From Amoeboradix gromovi (lineage: Eukaryota > Sanchytriomycota > Sanchytriomycetes > Sanchytriales > Sanchytriaceae): a stretch of DNA of 12,992 nt. Where the stretch lies: positions 1 through 12,992 of the forward strand of contig JADGIF010000244.1 in assembly GCA_018985225.1 (NCBI GenBank), in the 5' to 3' direction. Position numbers and translations under genes: made by a program. This document shows, in pieces, positions 1-6,730 of this stretch; position 1 is the stretch's first letter; each line of letters starts with the position of its first letter. Under the pieces are notes generated by a model, which had not been told where the DNA came from, did not search any database, and saw only the letters and a list, made by a program, of their open reading frames with translations.

Positions 1-2
1 AA

Positions 3-617
3 AAAACGAATTGGGATACTGGTCAAAGGTTTTACTTTTCTGATGATACCTTTACTATAAGAAAAGTATCGGAGACTAATAACACTGGTCCACTTGAAAT
101 TGTGGAAACTAAACTGAAGTCTTTGCGTATATTGGATACAAACATTGTAAAAGTGAAAATAACCATTGAGATTCAACTCATTATGCCATATAATGTACAT
201 CCTATTATGGCCACTATCTGTTTAAAAGATGTTAATAACAGTATATTATCTCCCAAGTCGTGTAATTTCACTGAATGGACTAGTACGCCGCCCACTAACA
301 CTGAGTCGCCTTCAAATCTGTGTTCTGACGACCAATGGAGGAAAACCCCAAAATTAAAATTATCTCACGAGTATGATCTAGATGGCACAAAGATACCTTT
401 GCACATCAGCTTGGGTTTTCAAGTTTGCAATTATGTGGAATACAAATGTGAAATCCACAAGTTCGGGGTTGAATTGACTTGCGAAATTGAAAAGATGAGT
501 TTGTGGAAAGTTCAGGTTAATTCTAAAATATTTGTGACAACGAAACCTGTCAATGACGCAAAGCCTACAACCTTCAAAGCAAATTTATTGGGCACAATGA
601 GGATATGTCCAAGATAG
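3..617 (+). CDS. 3' part of an unrecognised protein, cut by the window edge
   Basis: An open frame runs in from the left edge and stops at TAG 615-617, giving about 204 residues. No ATG is needed inside the window; the first possible internal starts are not convincing, so the true start lies upstream. I do not recognise the family. The protein is rich in alternating hydrophobic residues (VKVKITIEIQLIMPY), suggesting beta strands. It has at least seven cysteines and several N-glycosylation sequons (NNT, NNS, NFT), which together would suit a secreted or lumenal domain; that is inference. A Thr/Pro/Ser-rich patch (TSTPPTNTESPS) looks like a linker. No AATAAA follows the 617 stop closely, unlike most genes here, and coding-like sequence continues in other frames downstream, so the true 3' end may lie further on after splicing. 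Confidence 0.5.
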   Translation, partial: KTNWDTGQRFYFSDDTFTIRKVSETNNTGPLEIVETKLKSLRILDTNIVKVKITIEIQLIMPYNVHPIMATICLKDVNNSILSPKSCNFTEWTSTPPTNTESPSNLCSDDQWRKTPKLKLSHEYDLDGTKIPLHISLGFQVCNYVEYKCEIHKFGVELTCEIEKMSLWKVQVNSKIFVTTKPVNDAKPTTFKANLLGTMRICPR

Positions 618-1173
618 TCATCAAAGATGAGATGGGTTTTAAGGTGCTATTGTTAAAGGAAATTTTATGGAAGTTGGACGAGCAGAATACTTGGTAACTC
701 AGAAAATCAAGAACTTCCACATAGAAACTGACAAATCCTGCAGTTCTGTTACATGGCTGATAACGCCTTCAATGTTTTAGGGCGGGATTGATAGGGATGC
801 TATTAGATGGCCTTGATATACATTGGGTGGATCCTGTGGAAGACAGTACTTAGTATCAGCCAACGAGCGCTTTAGAATTGAAATTGTGGTTGTATTAATT
901 TGGAGACGTCTGCCATGTATCAGAATGCCGAATTATCAAGCTACTCCATTGCAAAATTCTAGAAAAGACGACTGTTCGAGTGATAGAATTCATCTTATTA
1001 ACCACTATAAATTATTAATTCCATTAATCGAGGCACCAATCGGATAAGCTACTGAGAATGTAAGTCAAAGTAATTGCAACACAAGTAGCTCTCATAAGTT
1101 TAATCAACCTTTGAATTCAAAGCAAAATATGGATTCGTTTATTGTCAATATAAATCTAATTTATTGTGTCGAA
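618..1173. other. Gene-poor stretch with broken coding-like fragments
   Basis: No clean gene is visible. On the plus strand, frame 2 is open from 557 to about 694 (contains HNEDMSKIVIKDEMGF). Frame 1 is open from 643 to 777 (contains KGNFMEVGRAEYLVTQ) and again, after stops at 778 and 814, from about 817 to 1047. The pieces read like protein. They may be spliced 3' exons of the gene at 3-617, or a decayed gene. A possible 50-base intron at 694-743 (donor GTAACT, branch-like ACTGAC, acceptor CAG) would join the frame-2 piece to the frame-1 piece. The 823-1047 frame starts at TTG and is not called as a gene. The end nearest 1173 holds the 3' region of the minus-strand gene. Confidence 0.3.
1138..1165 (-). 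terminator. Poly(A) signals of DCAF13/Sof1 gene
   Basis: AATAAA occurs twice on the minus strand (plus-strand TTTATT at 1160-1165 and 1138-1143), 9 and 31 bases past the stop codon. This is the usual position for a eukaryotic cleavage signal. Confidence 0.5.
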
Positions 1174-2562
1174 TTATTCCTCCGTTTTTACCACTTTGCT
1201 TACTCGCTCACTCTTTCTGAAATTGTCAATAATGTGTTGCTGGAAGGGATCTTCTACCACAGTATTTCTGTCATGTTCATGTACTTGATCTAATTTCAAT
1301 AAATGCTTAGCGCTGCTGTGTTTGATAATATTTCTTTCTTTTCTCTTTCTACTCTGCTCCATCTCGAATTTCTTGCTTGCTTCTTTGTAAACGTATTTAG
1401 GTAACCTACGATGTTGGTCAATCTTCTTTAATTCAGGTACGCTCTTGAACTTTTCCTTTAATGCTTGCATATAGTTAATGTGTGCTCTCTCTCTTCCGGT
1501 GGTGTTTATTTTCTCCGCTGCATTTGATTTCCATACTCTTATATTTGCATCATCACTACCGCTGTATATATATTTGCCATCTCTAGAGTATCTAACCGAG
1601 AAACACCGTTGCATTCTACTCGTATGATAAATGTCCCTAGATCTTCCACGAATTGTAGGAAATATCCGTATCGACTTATCGTATGAGCAAGTAACTACCT
1701 CTTTGCCAGTAGGACAGAAATCTATATCCAATACAGCGTTAACATGGCCTTTGTAAATGTTAGAAGCCCTTTTTAAATTTCTGATGTCAAATAAATAAGA
1801 ATTGCCATCCTCGTTTGCAACTGCAAAATTCATAGCTTCCATTGGATTCCAAGATAAATTATTAACACTCATTTCTAAAACGACTTTGTGAACAGGAACA
1901 CGGGACCGAACATCATAAATAATAACAGATCTGCTTTTGCCAGCAGCTGCTATAAGATGAGGTTCACAAGGATTATATTTAACAGATTGTAAAGTGTCTG
2001 AGCCCCATAATATTTGTTCCACAGGAGTATCTCTCTCAAAATCCCAAATATTAAGAACATCACTGGCAGAAGCAAACTGTCGCTTGGAAATGTTGCAATC
2101 TACACTGTTAAATCCAGAATCCCCCTTGTACACTTGCACAGGGTCATTCGAAGTGGTCCACAGCTTGGCAAATTGATCAGAACCGCATGATACAAAGTGA
2201 GTGGACTGCATATCAAATGGGACACAAGATATGTTCTTACAGATACCATCATGAGGGTTCTTTATTTTATGCAGAACAGAATTAAATTGCGTGTCCCAAA
2301 TAACAATTTCGTCTAGAGAGTTGGCAACACAAACACCTAAATCTCTTTTGTGAGTATCTATACTTAGAATGCGATCATTCAAAGCCATTGCTTTGACAAA
2401 AGGTTTGGCCAACAACCTTTCAGTTTTTGCACAATTCAAGGCTCTTTTAAACTCACGTTCTTTTTGAAATGGATGAACATGAGAACTTAGAGACCTCTGT
2501 AAAATATGATGATCCTGAGACCTTTCTCTAGTTGGTTGATGTGAAAGCAATTTTAGTTTCAT
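1174..2562 (-). CDS. SOF1: DCAF13/Sof1, WD-repeat ribosome biogenesis factor
   Basis: A 462-residue protein matching the Sof1/DCAF13 family over its full length (the yeast protein is about 490 residues). The family acts in the nucleolus in the small-subunit processome, needed for early 18S rRNA maturation. The N-terminus is diagnostic: MKLKLLSH..., then HPFQKEREFKRALNCAKTER and LLAKPF, which corresponds to the family's HPFERAREYTRALNATKLERMFAKPF. WD repeats follow, with visible WD-like ends (VIWDTQF, KLWTTS, NIWDFER, YLFDIRN, RVWKSN). The basic C-terminal tail has the typical LPKYVYKE...RKRKERN pattern. The ATG start at 2560-2562 gives the family's usual N-terminus, and the stop is TAA at 1174-1176. 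No introns are apparent. The gene is divergent from the PP2C gene, with about 160 bases between starts. Confidence 0.95.
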   Translation of the reverse strand: MKLKLLSHQPTRERSQDHHILQRSLSSHVHPFQKEREFKRALNCAKTERLLAKPFVKAMALNDRILSIDTHKRDLGVCVANSLDEIVIWDTQFNSVLHKIKNPHDGICKNISCVPFDMQSTHFVSCGSDQFAKLWTTSNDPVQVYKGDSGFNSVDCNISKRQFASASDVLNIWDFERDTPVEQILWGSDTLQSVKYNPCEPHLIAAAGKSRSVIIYDVRSRVPVHKVVLEMSVNNLSWNPMEAMNFAVANEDGNSYLFDIRNLKRASNIYKGHVNAVLDIDFCPTGKEVVTCSYDKSIRIFPTIRGRSRDIYHTSRMQRCFSVRYSRDGKYIYSGSDDANIRVWKSNAAEKINTTGRERAHINYMQALKEKFKSVPELKKIDQHRRLPKYVYKEASKKFEMEQSRKRKERNIIKHSSAKHLLKLDQVHEHDRNTVVEDPFQQHIIDNFRKSERVSKVVKTEE

Positions 2563-2723
2563 ACGGGTTAAATTGGAGAGAGTTATGATACATTACCCGC
2601 TGAGTTATTAGTTGTCCAATTTTGTGCTTTGATTACTATTAAGACTTCAGTCTGATCAGATTAGCGTTCTCTTCTTCCGAATTTCCGATTTATAAATTGG
2701 AAATCCCCATCTCAAACATTTTG
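2563..2723. promoter_or_regulatory. Divergent promoter region, Sof1 / PP2C
   Basis: These 161 bases separate two divergent ATG codons and must hold both promoters. A TATAAAT-like stretch lies about 33 bases before the PP2C ATG. That is too close for a normal TATA box unless the 5' UTR is almost absent. No other element is recognised. Confidence 0.35.
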
Positions 2724-4382
2724 ATGGGAAGTTACTTCAGTTGCTTTTCCAAAAAACATAGCTATGCGGAACCAGATTCGCATCCCAATAAAAATCCAAT
2801 AATGTACTATTTACAAGGTGATGATGTGGGCTTAAATCAAAATGACTTATTAAAATTAAGTAATTTTTATCCCGGTGTTTATAGTACCATCTGTCCGTCA
2901 TATTGCCCAGTTGAAGATGTTTACAAAACAAGTAAAACCAATGACACTTTATTAGTTACAGTAGCTGATGGTCACCATGGTAGTGAATGTTCCCATTTTA
3001 CGATATCTGTGCTACATGATGTTCTTGGCTATTTACTGCAGCATATGTCCCCTGTGAACGCATTAGAATCCTCACATCTCATTCTAGATGAGTTTATTCT
3101 TAATATTCCATTCTATCTAGATTTGATTGAATTCAAGAATCACTACAATTTAGAGATGCAAATTGGCCATGCCCTTGATACTCCACTTAGAATGGGTAAG
3201 AAAACCAATCTTGATCAATTTAACCCTGTGTTTAATATGGATTTAAATGCAATTGGAATTTCCCTCTCTGGTGCTACATCCTTGACAGCAATGGTTACGA
3301 ACAACCCACGTAAACTGTATGTTGCGAATGTCGGAGATAGTAGCGCAGTATTGGTTAGATTGCATCACAACAAGGAATACTCCGCCTACAAAATAACTAG
3401 TTCACACACAGCTAAAAGTACCAAAGAATATGAGAGACTGATAAGACAGCATCCTAATGAGGAAAAAACGTTGGCGGGCGTTAACGGCTATGGAGAAATG
3501 AGGCTACTAGGCGTTTTGATACCCACACGCAGTTTTGGAGACTCTATTTTAAAGTGGCAAACATCTCAGAGTCAGCGGATTAACAAATTATTAAGAAAAA
3601 ATCCGTCTGTTTACTCTGCAAATATCAAGAGATCTGCGATAACTGAGCAGTTGGTAGAAGCAATGAAAACTCCTCCTTATTTGACTGCTAAACCAGAAAT
3701 ATATGTACGGGATATAGAAGAAAATGAAAAAATAAGAGACAAATACTTAATATTAGCAACTGATGGGATATGGGACAAGATATCACCCGAAATGGCATCT
3801 TATTTAACTATTCACGCTTTGGAACATTCGGAACTGAATGGAGAGATAAAAGTTGCTAGTTTTAATAATAAGGAGCTCTACGATGACAGCATGCCAAAAA
3901 TACATCCTTGCCTATTAGATAACAATCCTGCGACTGCCATTCTAAGATACTGTTTAGGCGGGGATGACGAATCTGTTACTCTACAGCTGAATTACAATTA
4001 TCCGCAGTCGAGACAAAAGAGGGATGATTGCACAGTTGTTGTGATAGATCTACAGAACAAGGATTACTTTAAGTCAGACTTCAAGGACGATGCTGAGGAA
4101 TCGAGTGAAGCAAAGGATAACGGGGTTGTACATAAGATAATGGATGTACTGGACGGTTTAGAAGAACTATTGCCCAAAGGACAACTAGGACAGTTCGAAA
4201 AGGTAAGTTCAGAACAGAGCATACCTCAAGCAAGCATGCTAATTCAAGATATAATAAATGACTCATTAAAGGGGAAAAATATATCAAAACTTAATTCTAG
4301 TAGTTTATTAAATGAGCAGCAAGAAATATCCATGGTAAACGAAAAGAGAGGCGAATATTTGGTTAACGCTCTATTTGCGTAG
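2724..4382 (+). CDS. PDP-type PP2C phosphatase with N-myristoylation signal
   Basis: A 552-residue metal-dependent Ser/Thr phosphatase of the PP2C family. The catalytic motifs are intact: ADGHHG (81-86, metal ligand D82), SGATS (182-186), YVANVGDSSA (199-208), PTRSFGD (267-273), ATDGIWD (345-351, D347) and RDDCTVVVI (433-441). The stretch NPATAILRYCLGGDDE followed by the RDD motif is typical of the pyruvate dehydrogenase phosphatase/Ptc5-6 branch, which is normally mitochondrial. This protein instead begins MGSYFSCFSKK: Gly2, Ser6 and Cys7 plus lysines form a strong N-myristoylation and palmitoylation signal, and no presequence is seen. ATG 2724 is the first in-frame ATG after a stop at 2640; the frame also runs back to a TTG at 2697, which is not a likely start. 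The acidic tail (about 450-552) is unrecognised. The last 12 bases overlap the convergent AAA gene. Confidence 0.9.
   Translation: MGSYFSCFSKKHSYAEPDSHPNKNPIMYYLQGDDVGLNQNDLLKLSNFYPGVYSTICPSYCPVEDVYKTSKTNDTLLVTVADGHHGSECSHFTISVLHDVLGYLLQHMSPVNALESSHLILDEFILNIPFYLDLIEFKNHYNLEMQIGHALDTPLRMGKKTNLDQFNPVFNMDLNAIGISLSGATSLTAMVTNNPRKLYVANVGDSSAVLVRLHHNKEYSAYKITSSHTAKSTKEYERLIRQHPNEEKTLAGVNGYGEMRLLGVLIPTRSFGDSILKWQTSQSQRINKLLRKNPSVYSANIKRSAITEQLVEAMKTPPYLTAKPEIYVRDIEENEKIRDKYLILATDGIWDKISPEMASYLTIHALEHSELNGEIKVASFNNKELYDDSMPKIHPCLLDNNPATAILRYCLGGDDESVTLQLNYNYPQSRQKRDDCTVVVIDLQNKDYFKSDFKDDAEESSEAKDNGVVHKIMDVLDGLEELLPKGQLGQFEKVSSEQSIPQASMLIQDIINDSLKGKNISKLNSSSLLNEQQEISMVNEKRGEYLVNALFA
4304..4309 (-). 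terminator. Possible poly(A) signal of AAA gene
   Basis: Minus-strand AATAAA lies 62 bases past the AAA stop, inside the PP2C coding region. It implies a 3' UTR antisense to the PP2C tail. Confidence 0.3.
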
Positions 4383-5015
4383 ATGATTGTAAATGTAAAA
4401 ATGTATTCTAGACGGATTAGAAATTCCTGGATTTAATAAATCGGTTTTATAATAATCGCAGTAAAACGACCACAACAAATCAACATCCTGTATGTTCATA
4501 TTTAAGATAAAATCAACACGGCCGGGTCTTTTAATTGCATCGTCAACTTGGTCAAGATTGCAAGTGATTCCAATGAATTTGCATTTGAAGGACGTGATAC
4601 CATCTAAATGGACTAGAAATTGCATTATAAGACGGTTGATTACAGATGAATGGCTTGTATTTCGTTGCGGAAGCAAAGTTTCCATGTGGTCCACCACAAT
4701 AATTGCTTTATTAGTGCTAAATAAAGAGTGCAGATATTCCTCTGTTGCACCAACATATTTTGAGAGGCAGCTGGGATTTAGCTTGTAAATACTGTAATCT
4801 TTAAAATGTTGGCAATAATACCTTGCGAGTAAGCTCTTACCTATTCCAATAGGACCGTGGATTATGACTTTGTCGTATTTAATTATATCTTTCTTGGAAC
4901 TTTCATATCCTATGAATGGGACGTCATGAGCAATATCATCTAATGTGCTACATGGCAATGACTGTGATTCTTTAGTTCCAAACCATTCACTATTGTCCCT
5001 CTGAACATGCTCCAT
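4371..5015 (-). CDS. Small single-domain AAA ATPase with altered Walker B
   Basis: A 214-residue protein with one AAA module. Walker A is GPIGIGKS (54-61). The segment LSKYVGATEEYLHSLF (84-99) matches the pore/helix region of Cdc48/Pex1/Pex6-type AAA proteins. Sensor 1 is ITCN (150-153), and the arginine-finger stretch is KRPGRVD (162-168). Walker B reads IIVVDHME (105-112): the aspartate D109 is kept, but the catalytic glutamate is His110, so ATP may bind without normal hydrolysis. The C-terminal lid is very short. Only about 50 residues precede the Walker A motif, so this is far smaller than the two-ring members of the clade. A Pex1/Pex6/Afg2 D2-like origin is possible, but I cannot assign it. 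The start ATG (5013-5015) shares CATG with the divergent Tfb4 start. The stop TAG overlaps the PP2C end. Confidence 0.8.
   Translation of the reverse strand: MEHVQRDNSEWFGTKESQSLPCSTLDDIAHDVPFIGYESSKKDIIKYDKVIIHGPIGIGKSLLARYYCQHFKDYSIYKLNPSCLSKYVGATEEYLHSLFSTNKAIIVVDHMETLLPQRNTSHSSVINRLIMQFLVHLDGITSFKCKFIGITCNLDQVDDAIKRPGRVDFILNMNIQDVDLLWSFYCDYYKTDLLNPGISNPSRIHFYIYNHLRK
4435..4440 (+). terminator. Possible poly(A) signal of PP2C gene
   Basis: AATAAA lies 53 bases after the PP2C stop and inside the coding region of the opposing AAA gene. Confidence 0.35.
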
Positions 5016-5016
5016 G
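5013..5016. other. CATG shared by two divergent start codons
   Basis: Read on the plus strand, ATG at 5014-5016 starts Tfb4. Read on the minus strand, ATG at 5015-5013 starts the AAA gene. The two start codons overlap by two bases inside one palindrome. There is no intergenic space, so each 5' UTR and promoter must lie within the neighbour's coding sequence. Confidence 0.75.
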
Positions 5017-5664
5017 TTTTGCTTGATTTTGCATTTGAATAATTTACAGCCTGAAGCAGTTCAGCAAATAGTAGTATATATCAATGCACTAATTGCTATG
5101 GAGTTGGATGTGGTGCTCCTAATTTGTATGCCGAGTAGGGTCGAAACTATATCTACTTCTTCGTTTGCCGCTGCCCACGCATTCATAAGGAAGCATCTTT
5201 CAGATAATTCGCAAGGAATATCTCCTTTAGATGCAGCAATTTCCATTGCTTTAATGAAATTAAGAAAATCCACTAAAGATAAGAGAATAATTGTAATAAG
5301 TGCTCTACCTGATAACGAAAAGCAATATATATCTATGATGAACTGTATATTTAGCTCGCAAAAGCTTCATATCACTATAGACAGCATAGTGTTATGTAGT
5401 AGCATATACTTGCAACAGGCTGCATTTATCACCAATGGGCTGTACATTCAAACGACCCAAAACAAGCTGTTGCAGCAATTACTGGACTCAATCCCAATTG
5501 AAGGTGGACAGCGCCTATTGATGTCCAAAGTAGATTTTAGAGCCAGCTGTTTTTGTCATAGAAAAATGATAGATATAGGATATGTATGCAGTGTTTGTTT
5601 AAGCATATTCTGCAAAAAGATTGCTGCTTGTATGACTTGTAAAACAGAGTTTATTGAAATTTAA
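5014..5664 (+). CDS. TFB4: TFIIH core subunit Tfb4/p34 (GTF2H3), compact
   Basis: A 216-residue Tfb4/p34 subunit of TFIIH, acting in the nucleus in transcription initiation and nucleotide excision repair. The C-terminal zinc-binding block is nearly textbook: VDFRASCFCHRKMIDIGYVC followed by SVCLSIFC and CMTC, with cysteines at 179, 181, 192, 195, 200, 206 and 209. Before it lies a von Willebrand A-like fold (FCLILHL; RIIVISALP; IDSIVLCS; ITNGLYIQ). Family members run to about 300 residues or more; here the N-terminus is cut back to the first beta strand. The conserved LDTNP of that strand is replaced by LHLNN, so no MIDAS aspartate remains. ATG 5014 is required, since the next Met (29) would remove strand 1 and an in-frame stop lies at 5002. 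It is convergent with the isomerase gene, 5 bases apart. Confidence 0.92.
   Translation: MFCLILHLNNLQPEAVQQIVVYINALIAMELDVVLLICMPSRVETISTSSFAAAHAFIRKHLSDNSQGISPLDAAISIALMKLRKSTKDKRIIVISALPDNEKQYISMMNCIFSSQKLHITIDSIVLCSSIYLQQAAFITNGLYIQTTQNKLLQQLLDSIPIEGGQRLLMSKVDFRASCFCHRKMIDIGYVCSVCLSIFCKKIAACMTCKTEFIEI
5650..5655 (-). terminator. Poly(A) signal of isomerase gene
   Basis: Minus-strand AATAAA lies 14 bases past the isomerase stop and inside the last codons of Tfb4. Confidence 0.45.
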
Positions 5665-5669
5665 AATTT

Positions 5670-6380
5670 TTACAATTTTGCATATTTTAAAAATAAACGC
5701 ATGTCTACTACTCCAGGATGTTCTGTTAGAGTCTTTATGGTATCGTTATTCATGGACTTCTTTATCAAACCGTATATCTTTGGTGCTTTTACGGTAACTT
5801 TCAACAACTCGCCTTTTTTTAACTGCTGCAAAACATCTTCTAATCCTGTAGTCGTGTAGTCCACCATCCCATACTTGAAGCACTCGTCAATTTTAAATTT
5901 CTTACCGAAGAGTAAGACATCTCGCAATATTTGCGGGTTGTTTATTTTATTCTTCACAATCTCGACCATCCCCTTTGCAATCGGTGACGGTAAATGGATC
6001 TCGTTCATCTGCATGTATCCATTGCTCATAAATCTCAAATCATGACATAAGGAGAACATCATACCGCCAGCAATGCAAGGACCATTTATTACTGCAATTG
6101 TCAAATACGGTAAAGTCAACCACCTGCTGCATAGCGGATAGTAAGAATCACCAATGAAGGTCAAGTCAGTGAGTACGTGTTTGAGGTCTAACCCAGCAGA
6201 ATAGACGTTCTTGGAAGTGGTGATAATTATGTTTTTTTTGGAATCGTCAATTCCATCTAGTATTTTATGCAGTTGATTGCAAAACTCTAGGTTAAAAGTG
6301 TTTGCCTTGCGATTAAAGTCTAAAATGTGGAAATTGTAATCTTCGTGTTGCTGAATGGTGTAGTTGATCATCTGGGACAT
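5670..6380 (-). CDS. Delta3,delta2-enoyl-CoA isomerase (crotonase), peroxisomal
   Basis: A 236-residue crotonase-fold protein. It most likely shifts 3-enoyl-CoA to 2-trans-enoyl-CoA so that unsaturated fatty acids can enter beta-oxidation. The oxyanion-hole segments are SAGLDLK (61-67) and NGPCIAGGMMFSLCHDLRF (99-117). Glu127 in MNEIHL sits where the isomerase base is found in the ECI-type family; the second glutamate typical of hydratases is not seen. The protein ends KYAKL: AKL is an accepted PTS1 signal, so import into peroxisomes is expected. The start is ATG 6380; a second Met at residue 4 is an equally good start. Stop TAA 5670-5672 is 5 bases from the convergent Tfb4 stop. A hydratase or other crotonase role cannot be excluded. 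Confidence 0.85.
   Translation of the reverse strand: MSQMINYTIQQHEDYNFHILDFNRKANTFNLEFCNQLHKILDGIDDSKKNIIITTSKNVYSAGLDLKHVLTDLTFIGDSYYPLCSRWLTLPYLTIAVINGPCIAGGMMFSLCHDLRFMSNGYMQMNEIHLPSPIAKGMVEIVKNKINNPQILRDVLLFGKKFKIDECFKYGMVDYTTTGLEDVLQQLKKGELLKVTVKAPKIYGLIKKSMNNDTIKTLTEHPGVVDMRLFLKYAKL
5692..5697 (+). terminator. Poly(A) signal of Tfb4 gene
   Basis: AATAAA lies 28 bases after the Tfb4 stop and inside the last codons of the opposing isomerase gene. Confidence 0.45.
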
Positions 6381-6730
6381 ATTCTACAAACTAGGCCAAC
6401 TTTTAAAACAATTGTTGCAAAAAATAAAACTAGTCAAGCTTTAATCTCCCATATATCATCAAGAAACCGGCAAAATGATTCCAAAATCATTTTTCTTTGC
6501 CAGCCAGGTTTTGGCCTTTCTTAGCATTGATTCATTGGCTTGAAGGTTGTTTTAATTTGCATTCAAATCTCGATACACGACTACATCGCTGTGGGCACAT
6601 TACCGTTACCTTGAACCTAAACTATAGTACTGAACACCTTGTAGCCTCTTTGATTGCAGCTTCATATAATACAGCAACGAAATATGATTTGTTAATTAAA
6701 ATATAAAATTTATCGTCTCCCTGAAATCAT
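6381..6730. promoter_or_regulatory. Divergent intergenic region, isomerase / NDC1-like gene
   Basis: The region must hold promoters for the isomerase (-) and the membrane protein (+). It also contains a 22-codon open frame from ATG 6475 with a hydrophobic, signal-peptide-like sequence (MIPKSFFFASQVLAF). A second open frame in another phase ends at 6706 and contains two cysteines and one N-glycosylation sequon but has no ATG. I could not find an intron joining them in frame, so I do not call a gene. Confidence 0.3.

Noticed and set aside
283-305. GTACGC...ACTAAC...GAG as another tiny intron in the left-edge gene
   Set aside because: Removal shifts into a frame that stops within a few codons, while the unspliced frame reads on as a Thr/Pro linker.
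823-1047. 74-codon frame as its own gene
   Set aside because: It starts at TTG, has no recognisable domain, and looks like one piece of a larger broken or spliced region.
1111-1293. Plus-strand 60-codon frame
   Set aside because: It overlaps the conserved tail of Sof1 in antisense and has no features of its own.
2697-2723. N-terminal extension of the PP2C frame back to a TTG
   Set aside because: TTG starts are not expected in a nuclear gene, and ATG 2724 gives a perfect acylation signal directly.
4492-4788. Plus-strand 98-codon frame
   Set aside because: It is antisense to the AAA domain, whose motifs are clearly conserved on the minus strand.
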